DNA of 64,000 nucleotides, taken from positions 16,882 to 80,881 of the forward strand of contig JAJDVG010000055.1 of assembly GCA_022826245.1 (NCBI GenBank), given 5' to 3'. The position numbers and the translations under genes are program-made. Under the pieces are notes generated by a model. It saw only the letters and a program-made list of their open reading frames with translations. It made no database searches and was not told where the DNA came from. Shown here piece by piece: positions 26,125 to 36,022 of this stretch. Origin of the DNA: Gammaproteobacteria bacterium. Its GTDB lineage: Bacteria > Pseudomonadota > Gammaproteobacteria > Steroidobacterales > Rariloculaceae. Within the stretch, counting starts at the first letter, position 1; every line of letters starts with the position of its first letter.

Positions 26125-28599
26125 ATGGCGAATATGATTCAACGCTTGGCCGGGGGAGCCTGTCTGCGGCGGGTACTGTCCGTTTCGGCTCTGCCGCTGC
26201 TGCTTGTCCTTCACTCGGCGTACGGGCCGACTGTTCGAGCTCAGACCATCGCGGTCGACGGGCTGTCGGCGTCCGTCGAAATCATTCGCGACCATTGGGG
26301 GATCAATCACATCTACGCCCGGACGGAGTACGACCTGTTCTTCGCCCAGGGCTACGCCGCGGCTCGCGACCGCCTGTTCCAGCTCGAGGTCTGGCGGGCT
26401 CAGGCAACGGGTACGGTTGCCGAGATGCTGGGCGCCGACGAACTCGACAGGGACATCGGCTTCCGGCTGTTCAGGTTTCGCGGCGATCTGACACAGGAGA
26501 TGAACCACTACCACGACCGGGGCTCCATCATCATCCCGGCATTCGTGGATGGCGTGAACGCCTACATCGCCGAAACCGAGGCCGATCCCGGGCTGCTGCC
26601 GGAGGCTTTCGAGCTTCTGGGCATTCGTCCGCAACGGTGGACTCCGGAAGTCGTGATCTCCCGGCACCAGGGCCTGCTGTCGAACGTCAGGGACGAACTC
26701 GACTACGGCCGGGCCGTGGCCCGCATCGGGGTCGATGCAGTCAAGGCCGTTGCGAACTTCCACCCGAAGGATCCGGATATCGGGCTGGATCCGGATATCG
26801 ATCCAGGCCTTCTGCAGGACGACATCCTCAGGCTTTACGCCGCCTTTCGTCAGCCTGTCCAGTTCGAGAGCAGCGACCTGGCTCCCGCGTACCGGGCGGA
26901 TATCGATGCCCTTGAGCGGATTCGGTTTGCTTCGGGCGTCGACCGGGGCCGGGACGCCCTGGCGCAGTGGCAGGATGAGCGGGACGTGGGTTCGAACAAC
27001 TGGGTCATCAGCAGCCGGCTGAGCGCAAGCGGCTACCCGATCATGGCCAACGACCCGCACCGGGCGCAGTCGGCGCCTTCGCTGCGGTACTGGGTGCACC
27101 TGGTCGGGCCGGGGTGGAACGTTGTCGGCGGCGGGGAGCCCGAGATTCCCGGGGTGAGCATCGGCCACAACGAGCACGGCGCCTGGGGTCTGACCGTCTT
27201 TGCGACCGACAGCGAGGACCTGTACGTGTACCGGACGGATCCTTCCGATCCGAACCGCTACCGCTACCGGAACACCTGGGAGGAGATGACGGTGATCGCC
27301 GAGACCATTCCGGTAAGGGAACAGGCTCCGGTGGAAGTCGAACTGAAGTACACGCGGCACGGTCCGGTGGTCTACGAGGACCCGGACAACAACGTCGCCT
27401 ACGCGGTACGCGCTGCGTGGCTTGAGCCGGGGGGCGCGCCGTATCTGGCGAGTTTGCGCATGGATCAGGCGACGACCTGGGAAGAGTTCGTCGAAGCGTC
27501 CAACTACTCCAATATTCCCGGCGAAAACATGGTCTGGGCGGACCGGGACGGGAACATCGGCTGGCAGTCCGTGGGGATTGCGCCCATCCGCCGCAACTTC
27601 TCCGGGCTGGTTCCGGTGCCGGGCGACGGGCGCTACGAGTGGGACGGGTATCTGCCGATTGTCGCCAAACCGAGCACTTTCAATCCGGCCGAAGGATTTT
27701 TCGCCACGGCGAACAACCACCTGACGCCGGACGACTATCCGCACTTCGATGCCATCGGATTCGAGTGGTCGGATCCGTTCCGCTGGGCCCGGGTATCGGA
27801 AGTTCTGGACTCGGGACGCCGCCATTCCATGGCGGACATGATGGACCTGCAGATGGATACGCTGTCGATACCCGCCCGAACCCTCGTTCCCTTGCTCGAG
27901 CACGTGGAGTTGAACGAAGGCGATGCGAATCGGGCGCGGCGCCTGTTGCTGGACTGGGACCACGATCTGGATCCGGCATCGGTCGCGGCCGGGATTTACG
28001 TCGCGTTCGAACGCAGACTGCAACGGGCGATGCACGAGCTGTTGGTGCCGGAGGAGGGCCGCGAGTACATCCCGGGCGTTTCCATGTCGGTGATCATCGA
28101 TCATGTTCTCGCACCGGGAGGGGAGTTCGGAAGCGACCCGATCGCCGGTCGCGACCGCATGCTGGCCGAAAGCCTCACCGACGGTGTCGAGGATCTGCGG
28201 GACAAGCTCGGTGGGAACATGGACGATTGGCGGTACGGCCAGCCCGCCTACAAACACGCCACGATCCATCATCCGCTGTCTCGCGCCCTGACGGGCGAGA
28301 TGCACGACCGTTACACCGTGGGCCCGCTACCGAGGGGCGGAAACTCCTACACCATCAACAACAGCGGGGCCGGCGACAACCAGACCAGAGGCGCATCGTT
28401 CCGCATCATCGTCGACACCGCCGACTGGGACCGGGCCGTGGGCACCAACAACCCCGGTCAGGTGGGCGATCCCGATTCCGTCTACTACGACAACCTGTTC
28501 GAACTGTGGGCCAACGACCGGTACTTCCCGGTGTTCTTCTCCCGACAGCGGATCGAATCGGTGGCCGCTGAACGATGGGAACTGCTGCCCGGATCATGA
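26125..28599 (+). CDS. Penicillin acylase-family N-terminal nucleophile hydrolase
   Basis: An 824-residue protein with a hydrophobic export signal (SVSALPLLLVLHSAYG) and the acylase plan: alpha chain (IRDHWGINHIYA, FAQGYAAARDRLFQLE), spacer, then the beta chain starting at the autocatalytic Ser290 in GSNNWVIS. NDPHR, GVSIGHNEHGAWGLT and NNHLTPDD are typical beta-chain stretches. The family covers penicillin/cephalosporin acylases and acyl-homoserine-lactone (quorum-signal) acylases; I cannot separate these. Starts at 26113 or 26083 are also possible. The tRNA-Ser gene is divergent, 221 bp away. Confidence 0.9.
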   Translation: MANMIQRLAGGACLRRVLSVSALPLLLVLHSAYGPTVRAQTIAVDGLSASVEIIRDHWGINHIYARTEYDLFFAQGYAAARDRLFQLEVWRAQATGTVAEMLGADELDRDIGFRLFRFRGDLTQEMNHYHDRGSIIIPAFVDGVNAYIAETEADPGLLPEAFELLGIRPQRWTPEVVISRHQGLLSNVRDELDYGRAVARIGVDAVKAVANFHPKDPDIGLDPDIDPGLLQDDILRLYAAFRQPVQFESSDLAPAYRADIDALERIRFASGVDRGRDALAQWQDERDVGSNNWVISSRLSASGYPIMANDPHRAQSAPSLRYWVHLVGPGWNVVGGGEPEIPGVSIGHNEHGAWGLTVFATDSEDLYVYRTDPSDPNRYRYRNTWEEMTVIAETIPVREQAPVEVELKYTRHGPVVYEDPDNNVAYAVRAAWLEPGGAPYLASLRMDQATTWEEFVEASNYSNIPGENMVWADRDGNIGWQSVGIAPIRRNFSGLVPVPGDGRYEWDGYLPIVAKPSTFNPAEGFFATANNHLTPDDYPHFDAIGFEWSDPFRWARVSEVLDSGRRHSMADMMDLQMDTLSIPARTLVPLLEHVELNEGDANRARRLLLDWDHDLDPASVAAGIYVAFERRLQRAMHELLVPEEGREYIPGVSMSVIIDHVLAPGGEFGSDPIAGRDRMLAESLTDGVEDLRDKLGGNMDDWRYGQPAYKHATIHHPLSRALTGEMHDRYTVGPLPRGGNSYTINNSGAGDNQTRGASFRIIVDTADWDRAVGTNNPGQVGDPDSVYYDNLFELWANDRYFPVFFSRQRIESVAAERWELLPGS

Positions 28600-28672
28600 T
28601 TGGGGAAACGTGCGGCAACGCCAGGCTCGTCGCCATGACGGCGCCGGGATTCGACACGTTGCGCGCCGCTCG

Positions 28673-29056
28673 CTACCGGCTCCACGCCGCGCCGGCGGCG
28701 TAACCGAGCCAGACCGCGACGAGGCAGACCGCTACGGAAAGGACGACGTTGGCGGTCGCCGCGAACCACTGGCCGTCGCGGGCGAGGTTGAGCGTCTGCA
28801 CGCTGAACGCCGAGAAGGTCGTGAACCCGCCGCAGATGCCGATCATCAGGAACGCGCGAGCATCCGGCGACAGGAAAATACGGCCGTCGGCGACGCTCAC
28901 CGCGGCGAGGAAACCGATGATCAGGGAACCGGCGACGTTGACGAACAGCGTGGCCCACGGAAAGCCCACCCCGATGTACCGTGCGGCGAGGTCCGAACAG
29001 CCGTAGCGCGCCATGCCGCCGAGCGCGCTGCCGAGTCCGATCCAGAGATAGCTCAT
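28673..29056 (-). CDS. crcB: Fluoride channel CrcB/Fluc
   Basis: A 127-residue membrane protein with four hydrophobic helices. GGMARYG in the first helix, FPWATLFVNVAGSLIIGF in the second and GGFTTFSAFS in the third are hallmark CrcB motifs; the Phe/Thr residues line the fluoride path. It exports fluoride as a dual-topology dimer. Its ATG overlaps the hisN-like stop (4 bp), so it is co-transcribed with that gene and has no room for its own fluoride riboswitch. Confidence 0.94.
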   Translation of the reverse strand: MSYLWIGLGSALGGMARYGCSDLAARYIGVGFPWATLFVNVAGSLIIGFLAAVSVADGRIFLSPDARAFLMIGICGGFTTFSAFSVQTLNLARDGQWFAATANVVLSVAVCLVAVWLGYAAGAAWSR

Positions 29057-29892
29057 GTTCGAGGAACCGGTCGGCGGGCGATGCCCGGAGCCGGCTGTGG
29101 ACCGTTCAGGACATCGAGCGCCCGGGCGTGCAGTTCCGGCGTCGCGGCCGCGACGACAAGCCCGCCGTCAAGCGCCGGCCGTCCCTGCCAATCGGATACG
29201 ACCCCGCCCGCGCCTTCGACGACGGGAATCAGCGGGACAATGTCGTAGGCCTTGAGATCGCCTTCGACGACGAGATCGATGAACCCCGCGGCGAGCATCG
29301 CGTAGTTGTAGCAGTCCCCGCCGAAGCGGCTCATGAGGCAGCGCTTCGCCAGGGTCGCGAAGGCGGCAGCCGAGGCGCCCGCAAACAGGTCAGGATGCGT
29401 GCAGGCGAGCGACGCCTGCGACAGTTCATGACATTGCCGGGTCCCGAGCCGCTCGCGACGGTCGCCGCGGATCAGCCAGGTCCCGCTTGGTGCTCCCAGA
29501 AAGATCTCGTCGAGCACAGGCTGGCAAAGCACGCCGAGCAACGGCATCCCGTCGCGAACGAGCCCGATCAACGTTCCCCAAAGCGGCGACCCGGTCATGA
29601 AGGAGCGTGTGCCGTCGATCGGGTCGATGAGCCAAGTATACCGGGATCGCGCCGCGCGAGCGCCGCCCTCTTCGCCGATGATGCCGTGTTCGGGATAACG
29701 CTCGAGGATCGCTTCGCGCAGCAGCGTCTCTATGGCGCGGTCCGCGCTCGTGACCGGGTCGAAGCCGCCGCCGGCCTTGTTCTCGACCGTGACGGGCCTG
29801 CGGAAATAGGTTCTCGCGGTGGTTCCGGCAGCGCGCGCAAGCTCGAGACTGAAGTCCTCGAGAACGGCTACTTCATGCCTGCCCTTGGCCAT
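29053..29892 (-). CDS. hisN: Histidinol-phosphatase-type inositol monophosphatase family enzyme
   Basis: A 279-residue Mg-dependent phosphatase. GIIGEEGG, WLIDPIDGTRSFMTG and YDIVPLIPVVEGAGG are the IMPase metal and substrate motifs; FMTGSPLWGTLIGL and the YNYAMLAAGFIDLV region look like the HisN subgroup that hydrolyses histidinol phosphate. Inositol-phosphate activity is the alternative. It lies 35 bp after purL with CCGGAGG before its ATG and overlaps crcB, so purL-hisN-crcB probably form one transcript. No other his genes are nearby. Confidence 0.8.
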   Translation of the reverse strand: MAKGRHEVAVLEDFSLELARAAGTTARTYFRRPVTVENKAGGGFDPVTSADRAIETLLREAILERYPEHGIIGEEGGARAARSRYTWLIDPIDGTRSFMTGSPLWGTLIGLVRDGMPLLGVLCQPVLDEIFLGAPSGTWLIRGDRRERLGTRQCHELSQASLACTHPDLFAGASAAAFATLAKRCLMSRFGGDCYNYAMLAAGFIDLVVEGDLKAYDIVPLIPVVEGAGGVVSDWQGRPALDGGLVVAAATPELHARALDVLNGPQPAPGIARRPVPRT

Positions 29893-29927
29893 GCACGCCT
29901 CCGGAAGCGTTCAATGATGGAAACCGG

Positions 29928-32900
29928 TCAATCCACCCAGGCGCGCGCGTTGTCGAACAGCTTCTGCCACGGCGAACACTCGCCCCAGTCGGCGGGATGC
30001 CATGAATTCTGCACCGTGCGAAACACGCGTTCGGGATGCGGCATCATGATCGTGACGCGGCCGTCGTCGTTCGTGAGCCCGGCGATGCCGTTCGGCGAAC
30101 CGTTGGGATTGGCCGGATAGCGCTCGGCCGTGCGGCCGTCGTTCGTGACGTAGCGAACCGCCGTGAGCGGCGCCTCGCACCGGTCGAGCTCATCCGCGGA
30201 CGCGAATTCGGCCCGCCCCTCGCCATGCGATGTCACGATCGGCAAGCGCGAGCCCGCCATGTCGGTCAGCAGCACCGAGCGGTTCGGGACGATTTCAACG
30301 AGCGACAAGCGCGCCTCGAACTGATCCGACCGGTTGCGCACGAAGCGCGGCCATGCGGCCGTACCCGGAATCAGCGCCTTGAGCGCGGCGAGCATCTGGC
30401 AGCCGTTGCAGACGCCGAGCGCGAACGTGTCCTCACGCGAGAAGAAAGCCTCGAAAGCCCCGCGGACGCTGTCGTTGTAGAGGATCGCCTTCGCCCAGCC
30501 GCCGCCCGCGCCGAGCACGTCGCCGTAGGAAAATCCGCCGCAGGCAAGCAGCCCTCTGAACTGCTCGAGTTCCGTGCGTCCGGCCAGCAGATCGCTCATG
30601 TGCACGTCGTGGGCGTCGAAGCCCGCGCGGTCCAGCGCCGCCGCCATCTCGCGCTGCCCGTTCACGCCTTGCTCGCGCAGGATCGCGACCTTCGGACGGC
30701 CCTTGCCGAGTTTGCGGACCTCGAGATCCATGTCGGGCAGCGGGAACGTCAGCGTGGCATTGAGACCCGGATCGTTCTCGTCGAGCGTGCTCTCGTACGC
30801 TTCGCGCGCGCACTCGGGGTTGTCGCGCAGCGCCTGCATGCGCCAGGTCAGTTCCGACCACTTCGCGTGCAGCTCGGTACGCCTGGCGCGATAGAGTGCG
30901 TCGGCGCCGCGATGAATCGCGATCTCGTCGTGATCTGCCGGCTCTGCGACGATCACGAAGGGCACGCTGCCCTGTTCCGCGAGAATGCGCTCGACACGCG
31001 GAACCTCGGCTCGCTCGACCTCGATCACGGCGCCGGGCTCCTCGGCGAAAAGCCACGCGACGACATCGCTGACTTCGGCGGGGACGCGCACGTCGAGACC
31101 GCGCCGCGACGCGAACGCCATTTCGGCGAGCGTGACGAACAACCCGCCGTCGGAACGGTCGTGGTAGGCCGACACGAGACCCGCCTCGCGCAGCCGGCGC
31201 TGAGCCCGGAAAAAGCTGACGAGGCGCTCCGGCGAATCGAGATCGGGCGGTTCGCCGCCATAGCGGGCGTAGCTCTGGGCGAGGCAGGATCCGCCGAGGC
31301 GCGTTCGGCCGTCGGCGAGATCGAGCAACACGAGCACCGTGTCGTTTCGCGAGCTGTCGAGCTCCGGCGTCAGGCAGCGACGGACATCGCCGACGGGCGC
31401 GAATGCCGAGACGACCAGCGAGACGGGCGCGGTCACGTCCCGCTCGTTGCCGTCCTGAGACCATTCGGTGCGCATCGACAGCGAGTCCTTGCCGACCGGG
31501 ATCGCCACACCGAGCGCCGGGCACAGTTCCTCGCCGACGGCCCGGACCATCTCGAAGAGATCGAAGTCGTCGTCGCCGAATCCGGCCGCTGCCATCCAGT
31601 TCGCCGACAACCTGATGTCGCCGAGCGCTGCCACATCGGCGGCGGCGAGGTTCGTGATCGCTTCGGCAACTGCCAGTCGCGCGGCGGCCGGCCCGTGCCG
31701 GATCGCAACGGGTGTGCGTTCGCCGACCGCGAGCGCTTCGCCCGTGTAAGCGGAGAAACTCGACAACGTCACCGCCGCATCGCCGACCGGCACCTGCCAG
31801 GGCCCGACGAGCTGATCCCGGCAAGCCATGCCGCCCACCGTGCGATCGCCGATGTGAATGAGGAAGGACTTGTCGCCGACCGCCGGGAAGCGCAGCACGC
31901 GGTCGACGGCGTCGGCGAGCCCGATGCCGCCGTGGTCCCAGGCGTCGAATTCCCGCGTGCGGCTGCGGGCCTCGCGCGTCATCTTCGGCGGCTTGCCGAA
32001 CAGCAGCTCCATCGGCATCGCCACGGGCGTGTTATCGAACTGCCGGTCGTTGACGACGAGTTCGCGCTGCGCGGTCAGGGTCCCGAGCACCGCGAACGGA
32101 CAGCGTTCGCGCGCGCAGATCGCGGTGAAGGCGGCGAGTCGTTCGGGCTCGATGCTCAGGATGTAGCGTTCCTGGGACTCGTTGCACCACAGCTCCATCG
32201 GGTTCATGCCGGGCTCGTCGTTCGGCACGTTGCGCAACTCGATGACGGCCCCGCAGTCGCTGTGTTCGACGATCTCGGGGATGGCGTTCGACAGCCCGCC
32301 CGCGCCGATATCGTGGATCGCCGCGATGGGGCTGTCCTCCCCGAGCGCCCAGCACGCATCGATGACCTCCTGCGCGCGCCGCTGCATCTCGGGGTTGCCG
32401 CGCTGCACGGACGCGTAGTCGAGTTCCTCCTCGCCCGAACCGCTGCCCGTCGACGATGCGGCGCCGCCGCCAAGCCCGATCAGCATCGCGGGTCCGCCGA
32501 TGACGACGAGCTTCGCTCCGGCGCCGGGCTTCGCCTTCTCGACGTGGATGTCCCGGATGTTGCCGAGCCCGCCGGCCAGCATGATCGGCTTGTGATAGCC
32601 GCGCCACTGACCGTCGCTCTCGAGCAGGCAGGTCCGGAAATAGCCGTTGAGATTCGGCCGCCCGAACTCGTTGTTGAACTGCGCGGCGCCGATCGGCCCG
32701 TCGAGCATGATCTGCAGCGGCGATGCAATCCGCGCCGGCCGTCCCGGAGACGCCGACTCCCACGGCTGCGGCCAGTCCGGTACTTCGAGATGCGAGACGG
32801 TGAAGCCCGTGAGCCCCGCCTTCGGCCTGGCGCCCCGGCCTGTCGCCCCCTCGTCGCGGATCTCCCCGCCGGAGCCCGTCGCCGCGCCCGGGAACGGCGA

Positions 32901-33818
32901 GATCGCCGTCGGATGGTTGTGCGTTTCGACCTTCATCACGAGGTGCACCGGCTCGTCGGCATGCACGTAACGCGACGACCCCGGCTCCGGGTAGAACCAC
33001 GGCGCTCGCGGACCCGCAACGACGGCTGCGTTGTCCGAATACGCCGACAGCACGCCGTCCGGCGCGTGCGCGTGGGTGTTGCGGATCATCTGGAACAGGC
33101 TCTTGTCGGCCGGTTCCCCGTCGACGATCCAGCGCGCGTTGAAGACCTTGTGCCGGCAATGCTCGGAATTCGCCTGCGCGAACATCATGAGTTCGACGTC
33201 CGAAGGATTGCGTCCGAGCGCCGCGTACTGTTCGACGAGATAGTCGATTTCGTCGTCGGAGAGCGCGAGACCGAGTTCGCGGTTGATCTCGTCGAGCGCC
33301 GTGCGCCCGAGCCCCGTCGAATCGACCCACTCGACGGGCTTCGGAGCGTGCTCGCCGAAGAGCGAATCCTGCGCCGGCGGTTCCGCGGAGAACGACTCGG
33401 TCATCCTGTCGTGCAGCAGCTCGGCAAGCGCAGCGATTTCGCCGTCCTCGAGCGCCCGGAGCAGTTCCAGTTCGTAGACCCGGCCGCGTTCCAGCCGATG
33501 CACGGGCAGCGCGCAGATTCTCGCGATATCGGTCGCCTTCGAAGCCCAGGGCGAGATCGTGCCGAGCCGCGGCACGACGAACAGCGAGCATCGTAGCGAT
33601 GAATCGTCAGACGCGGGCGAGGCAGGCGCGCCGTAGTCGAGCAAGGCGGCAAGCACGGCACTTTCGCGCGCATCGAGTTCGCGCTCGAGATGAACAAAAT
33701 GGTGGAACCGCACGCTGACGCCGGCTACCGCTTCGGAGCGCGATTGAAGCCTGTCCCGCAGCTTGCTCAGGCGGAATGCAGTCTCGGCCGCCGGACCGGC
33801 CAACTGCAGCATCGTCAT
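29928..33818 (-). CDS. purL: Phosphoribosylformylglycinamidine synthase (single-chain)
   Basis: A 1296-residue cytosolic enzyme that converts FGAR to FGAM with glutamine and ATP in purine synthesis. It is the large gammaproteobacterial form: N-terminal PurS-like region, two FGAM-synthase halves ([25 protein letters not shown]) and a C-terminal class I glutaminase with Cys1137 in [11 protein letters not shown] and His/Glu in MPHPERVFR. Length is normal and no frame breaks are seen. The ATG at 33818 gives the usual start [10 protein letters not shown]. Confidence 0.98.
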   Translation of the reverse strand: MTMLQLAGPAAETAFRLSKLRDRLQSRSEAVAGVSVRFHHFVHLERELDARESAVLAALLDYGAPASPASDDSSLRCSLFVVPRLGTISPWASKATDIARICALPVHRLERGRVYELELLRALEDGEIAALAELLHDRMTESFSAEPPAQDSLFGEHAPKPVEWVDSTGLGRTALDEINRELGLALSDDEIDYLVEQYAALGRNPSDVELMMFAQANSEHCRHKVFNARWIVDGEPADKSLFQMIRNTHAHAPDGVLSAYSDNAAVVAGPRAPWFYPEPGSSRYVHADEPVHLVMKVETHNHPTAISPFPGAATGSGGEIRDEGATGRGARPKAGLTGFTVSHLEVPDWPQPWESASPGRPARIASPLQIMLDGPIGAAQFNNEFGRPNLNGYFRTCLLESDGQWRGYHKPIMLAGGLGNIRDIHVEKAKPGAGAKLVVIGGPAMLIGLGGGAASSTGSGSGEEELDYASVQRGNPEMQRRAQEVIDACWALGEDSPIAAIHDIGAGGLSNAIPEIVEHSDCGAVIELRNVPNDEPGMNPMELWCNESQERYILSIEPERLAAFTAICARERCPFAVLGTLTAQRELVVNDRQFDNTPVAMPMELLFGKPPKMTREARSRTREFDAWDHGGIGLADAVDRVLRFPAVGDKSFLIHIGDRTVGGMACRDQLVGPWQVPVGDAAVTLSSFSAYTGEALAVGERTPVAIRHGPAAARLAVAEAITNLAAADVAALGDIRLSANWMAAAGFGDDDFDLFEMVRAVGEELCPALGVAIPVGKDSLSMRTEWSQDGNERDVTAPVSLVVSAFAPVGDVRRCLTPELDSSRNDTVLVLLDLADGRTRLGGSCLAQSYARYGGEPPDLDSPERLVSFFRAQRRLREAGLVSAYHDRSDGGLFVTLAEMAFASRRGLDVRVPAEVSDVVAWLFAEEPGAVIEVERAEVPRVERILAEQGSVPFVIVAEPADHDEIAIHRGADALYRARRTELHAKWSELTWRMQALRDNPECAREAYESTLDENDPGLNATLTFPLPDMDLEVRKLGKGRPKVAILREQGVNGQREMAAALDRAGFDAHDVHMSDLLAGRTELEQFRGLLACGGFSYGDVLGAGGGWAKAILYNDSVRGAFEAFFSREDTFALGVCNGCQMLAALKALIPGTAAWPRFVRNRSDQFEARLSLVEIVPNRSVLLTDMAGSRLPIVTSHGEGRAEFASADELDRCEAPLTAVRYVTNDGRTAERYPANPNGSPNGIAGLTNDDGRVTIMMPHPERVFRTVQNSWHPADWGECSPWQKLFDNARAWVD

Positions 33819-33858
33819 GGATTCAATTCAGCACGCAGTATGCTCGACAGGCGGCGCT

Positions 33859-33888
33859 ATCATACCGAAACGCGGCTCCGGCGGTAAC
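33859..33888 (-). promoter_or_regulatory. Candidate sigma-70 promoter of purL
   Basis: Read on the minus strand, GTTACC (33883-33888) and TATGAT (33859-33864) are 18 bp apart and end about 40 bp before the purL ATG, within the 80-bp gap to the upstream DUF1820 gene. The -35 match is weak, so this is tentative. I see no PurR-type operator. Confidence 0.3.
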
Positions 33889-33898
33889 CGTGCGCAGG

Positions 33899-34246
33899 CT
33901 ACTGGCGATCGGTGGATCCGCCCTTGCCCTGCGGCGTATACACCGGAACCGGAAACTGGGCAATGTTGCTGCCCTCGGCATCGCTGACCTTGCTCGCGCC
34001 CTGTTCGTCGACCTCGTCGATGCGGATGATCGAGTGCATCGGCAGATAGCTGCGCCTGACGCCCGAAAACTCCGACTTGATCTTCTCTTCGGAGGGATCG
34101 ACGACCACGCTCGAGCGCGCCCCGAAAACGAGTTTCTCGATCTCGATGAAGCCGAACAATCCCCCCTGGCTCACGTGCCGGGCGTAGACCTCGTACACCT
34201 TGCCCTGGTTGACGAAAACGACCTTGTAAATCGGCTCGGACGGCAT
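33899..34246 (-). CDS. DUF1820-family protein
   Basis: A 115-residue soluble protein. IYKVVFVNQGKVYEVYARHV and GLFGFIEIEKLVFG, with EKIKSEFSGVRRSYLPMHSI in part, match DUF1820, a small gammaproteobacterial family of unknown function. The ATG at 34246 fits the conserved N terminus; the frame extends to 34288 without support. It is on the same strand as purL. Its presence supports a gammaproteobacterial host. Confidence 0.85.
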   Translation of the reverse strand: MPSEPIYKVVFVNQGKVYEVYARHVSQGGLFGFIEIEKLVFGARSSVVVDPSEEKIKSEFSGVRRSYLPMHSIIRIDEVDEQGASKVSDAEGSNIAQFPVPVYTPQGKGGSTDRQ

Positions 34247-34328
34247 GATTCGGGTTAGCGCGCGTTCGGGATGGCGGCAGCTTAGCACAAGCCAGCGCGG
34301 CCAGGATCGACGATTTCGGGACGCGCCT

Positions 34329-35243
34329 TCAGCGGCCGATTTCGCTGCACGAGGCGCCGAATGCGAAGCAACTGTAACAGCGGTGATGGTGCATGAAGAT
34401 GCGCTTGTCCATGCTCTCGGTCAGCGTCGCGCCGAGGTCGTAGGACTCGTCGTCGTCGACGAGCGTGCAGGCATACACGCGCATCCTGCCATTGATCCGC
34501 ACGACCATCTTCGAGAACGCGCACATGAATCGCCGCCGGCTTTCCTCGGTGTGATAGGCGGTCATGCAGTGCTCCGTGACCGCCGGCACGGCCGGGTTCG
34601 CTCCCGGCGTCAGAAAGTCCGGAAAACCGATCAGCGTCGTGTCCGTCGGCAGACCATGCTCGGCGAAGAGTGTCCGGAACGCCGCTTCGGATCGTCGCGA
34701 ATCGTCGTCGGCGTCGATCTGCCGCGCTACGGAGATATCGAAGCCGCGTTCATCGAGCGCCGCGAGAGCCGCCCAGGACTTGTCGAAACTGCCGGCGCCC
34801 CGGCCCGCGTCGTGGCGATCGCGGTCCGGATAGTCGATGCTGACCCTGAACGAGACCGGATGCGGTTGTGCGCGCAGCGACTCGATCTGGTGCAGGCGCT
34901 TGAGGACGGGATCGGTTCCGTTGGTCAGCACCAGGCAGGGGCGAAACGTCGAGGCATGGCGCAGGATGTTGATGAAGTCCCGGACGATGAACGGTTCCCC
35001 GCCCGTGAACGAAAACTGCTCGACGCCGAGCGTCACGGCCTCGTCGATGTAAGGGCGGGCATCCTCGAGAGTGATCCTGTCGAGCCGCCCGTCCCCGGGC
35101 CTCGAACCCTCGAGGCAGAACGGGCACGCCAGGTTGCAGGCCGTTCCGGTATGGAACCAGAGTTCGCGCAGCCCGTACGGATCGATGTATCCGCAAGGTT
35201 CGTCGATTTTCGCGAGTGCAAAATCGCTGGGGTTGGCGTTCAT
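34329..35243 (-). CDS. Radical SAM protein of the rSAM/transferase operon
   Basis: A 304-residue protein. CNLACPFC (Cys36, Cys40, Cys43) is the CxxxCxxC motif that holds the 4Fe-4S cluster for SAM cleavage, FTGGEPF the following GGE motif. Cysteines near the C terminus (CYSCFAFGASC) could bind a second cluster. The motif context differs from ArsS, so arsenosugar synthesis is not assigned. Its ATG overlaps the stop of the TIGR04283-like transferase by 4 bp, placing it last in a minus-strand operon that begins near 39.7 kb. Confidence 0.85.
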   Translation of the reverse strand: MNANPSDFALAKIDEPCGYIDPYGLRELWFHTGTACNLACPFCLEGSRPGDGRLDRITLEDARPYIDEAVTLGVEQFSFTGGEPFIVRDFINILRHASTFRPCLVLTNGTDPVLKRLHQIESLRAQPHPVSFRVSIDYPDRDRHDAGRGAGSFDKSWAALAALDERGFDISVARQIDADDDSRRSEAAFRTLFAEHGLPTDTTLIGFPDFLTPGANPAVPAVTEHCMTAYHTEESRRRFMCAFSKMVVRINGRMRVYACTLVDDDESYDLGATLTESMDKRIFMHHHRCYSCFAFGASCSEIGR

Positions 35244-36022
35244 GCATTGGGCCTCGCGCCCGGCTCGTCCCGTTCGCCATGAGAATCCGGCGCGCCGCGG
35301 ACATGATCGCTGCCCGCTGCGGCGCCGCCGTGGTACGCGCCCGCAAGTTTCTCGGGCGACACTCCGAGCATGTTACATGACGCGAGCCAGCGGTTGCGCC
35401 AGCTCCGCGACCACCAACCGTCGCGTTCCCAGCGCCGCGTCGAGACGCGAACCCGCGCGGCAAGCGGCCGGAAGCGCCCGCGCCGCCTGAGGCGCCTCAC
35501 GAGCCTGACCTCCTCGAAGAGCGGCTGCTGAGGGAATCCGCCGCATTCCAGATACGCGTCGCGCCGCACGAAGATGCCCTGATCGCCGTAGGGAATGCCG
35601 CCGAGCGCGATCCTGAGCGCCACGAGGCGCTCGAGCAGCCGTTTGTACCAGGTTCGCGAGCCCTGAAACGCGAACCGGAAGCAGCCGCCTTCGGCGCCGT
35701 CCTCGATGGCGGCGTCAATCGCCTCGAGGCCGTCGTCCGGCGGCCGGACATCGGCGTGCAGGAACCAGAATACGCTCGCCCTCGCCGTTCTTGCGCCGCG
35801 ATCGAGCTGGGCGCCGCGATTGGCCTGCGCGTCGATCAGCCGGCAGCCGTGTTCGCGGCAGAGTCCGACGAGCCGCGGATCGGGCCGACCGGACACGACG
35901 ACGATCTCCGCGGGCCGGTCATGCCATCCATCGACCTGGCCGAGCAACTCCGCGAGCGCCGCCATGTCGCCGAGCACGGGGACGATCAGCGCGATATCGT
36001 GCTTCACGAACGCGTGTTCCAT
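35240..36022 (-). CDS. TIGR04283-like glycosyltransferase (arsenosugar / rSAM-associated transferase 2)
   Basis: A 260-residue GT-A-fold transferase: DIALIVPVLGDM at the start, EIVVVSGRPD, DAQANRGAQLDRGA, FLHADVRPPDD (DxD-like) and GIPYGDQGIFVRR. These match the family first called rSAM/selenodomain-associated transferase 2 and now annotated as arsenosugar biosynthesis glycosyltransferase. The ATG at 36022 overlaps the end of the flavoprotein gene by 19 bp; the longer frame to 36406 is antisense-like and unsupported. Sugar donor and acceptor are unknown. Confidence 0.85.
   Translation of the reverse strand: MEHAFVKHDIALIVPVLGDMAALAELLGQVDGWHDRPAEIVVVSGRPDPRLVGLCREHGCRLIDAQANRGAQLDRGARTARASVFWFLHADVRPPDDGLEAIDAAIEDGAEGGCFRFAFQGSRTWYKRLLERLVALRIALGGIPYGDQGIFVRRDAYLECGGFPQQPLFEEVRLVRRLRRRGRFRPLAARVRVSTRRWERDGWWSRSWRNRWLASCNMLGVSPEKLAGAYHGGAAAGSDHVRGAPDSHGERDEPGARPNA

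Noticed and set aside
29893-29927. Fluoride riboswitch for crcB
   Set aside because: crcB overlaps hisN and only 35 bp separate hisN from purL; there is no room for the aptamer.
30036-33596. 1186-codon plus-strand frame opposite purL
   Set aside because: An antisense shadow of purL codon structure in high-GC DNA; the protein is Arg/His-rich with no recognisable domain.
34329-35243. Calling the radical SAM protein ArsS
   Set aside because: The cluster motif fits radical SAM in general, but the surrounding residues do not match what I know of ArsS, and no arsM is adjacent.
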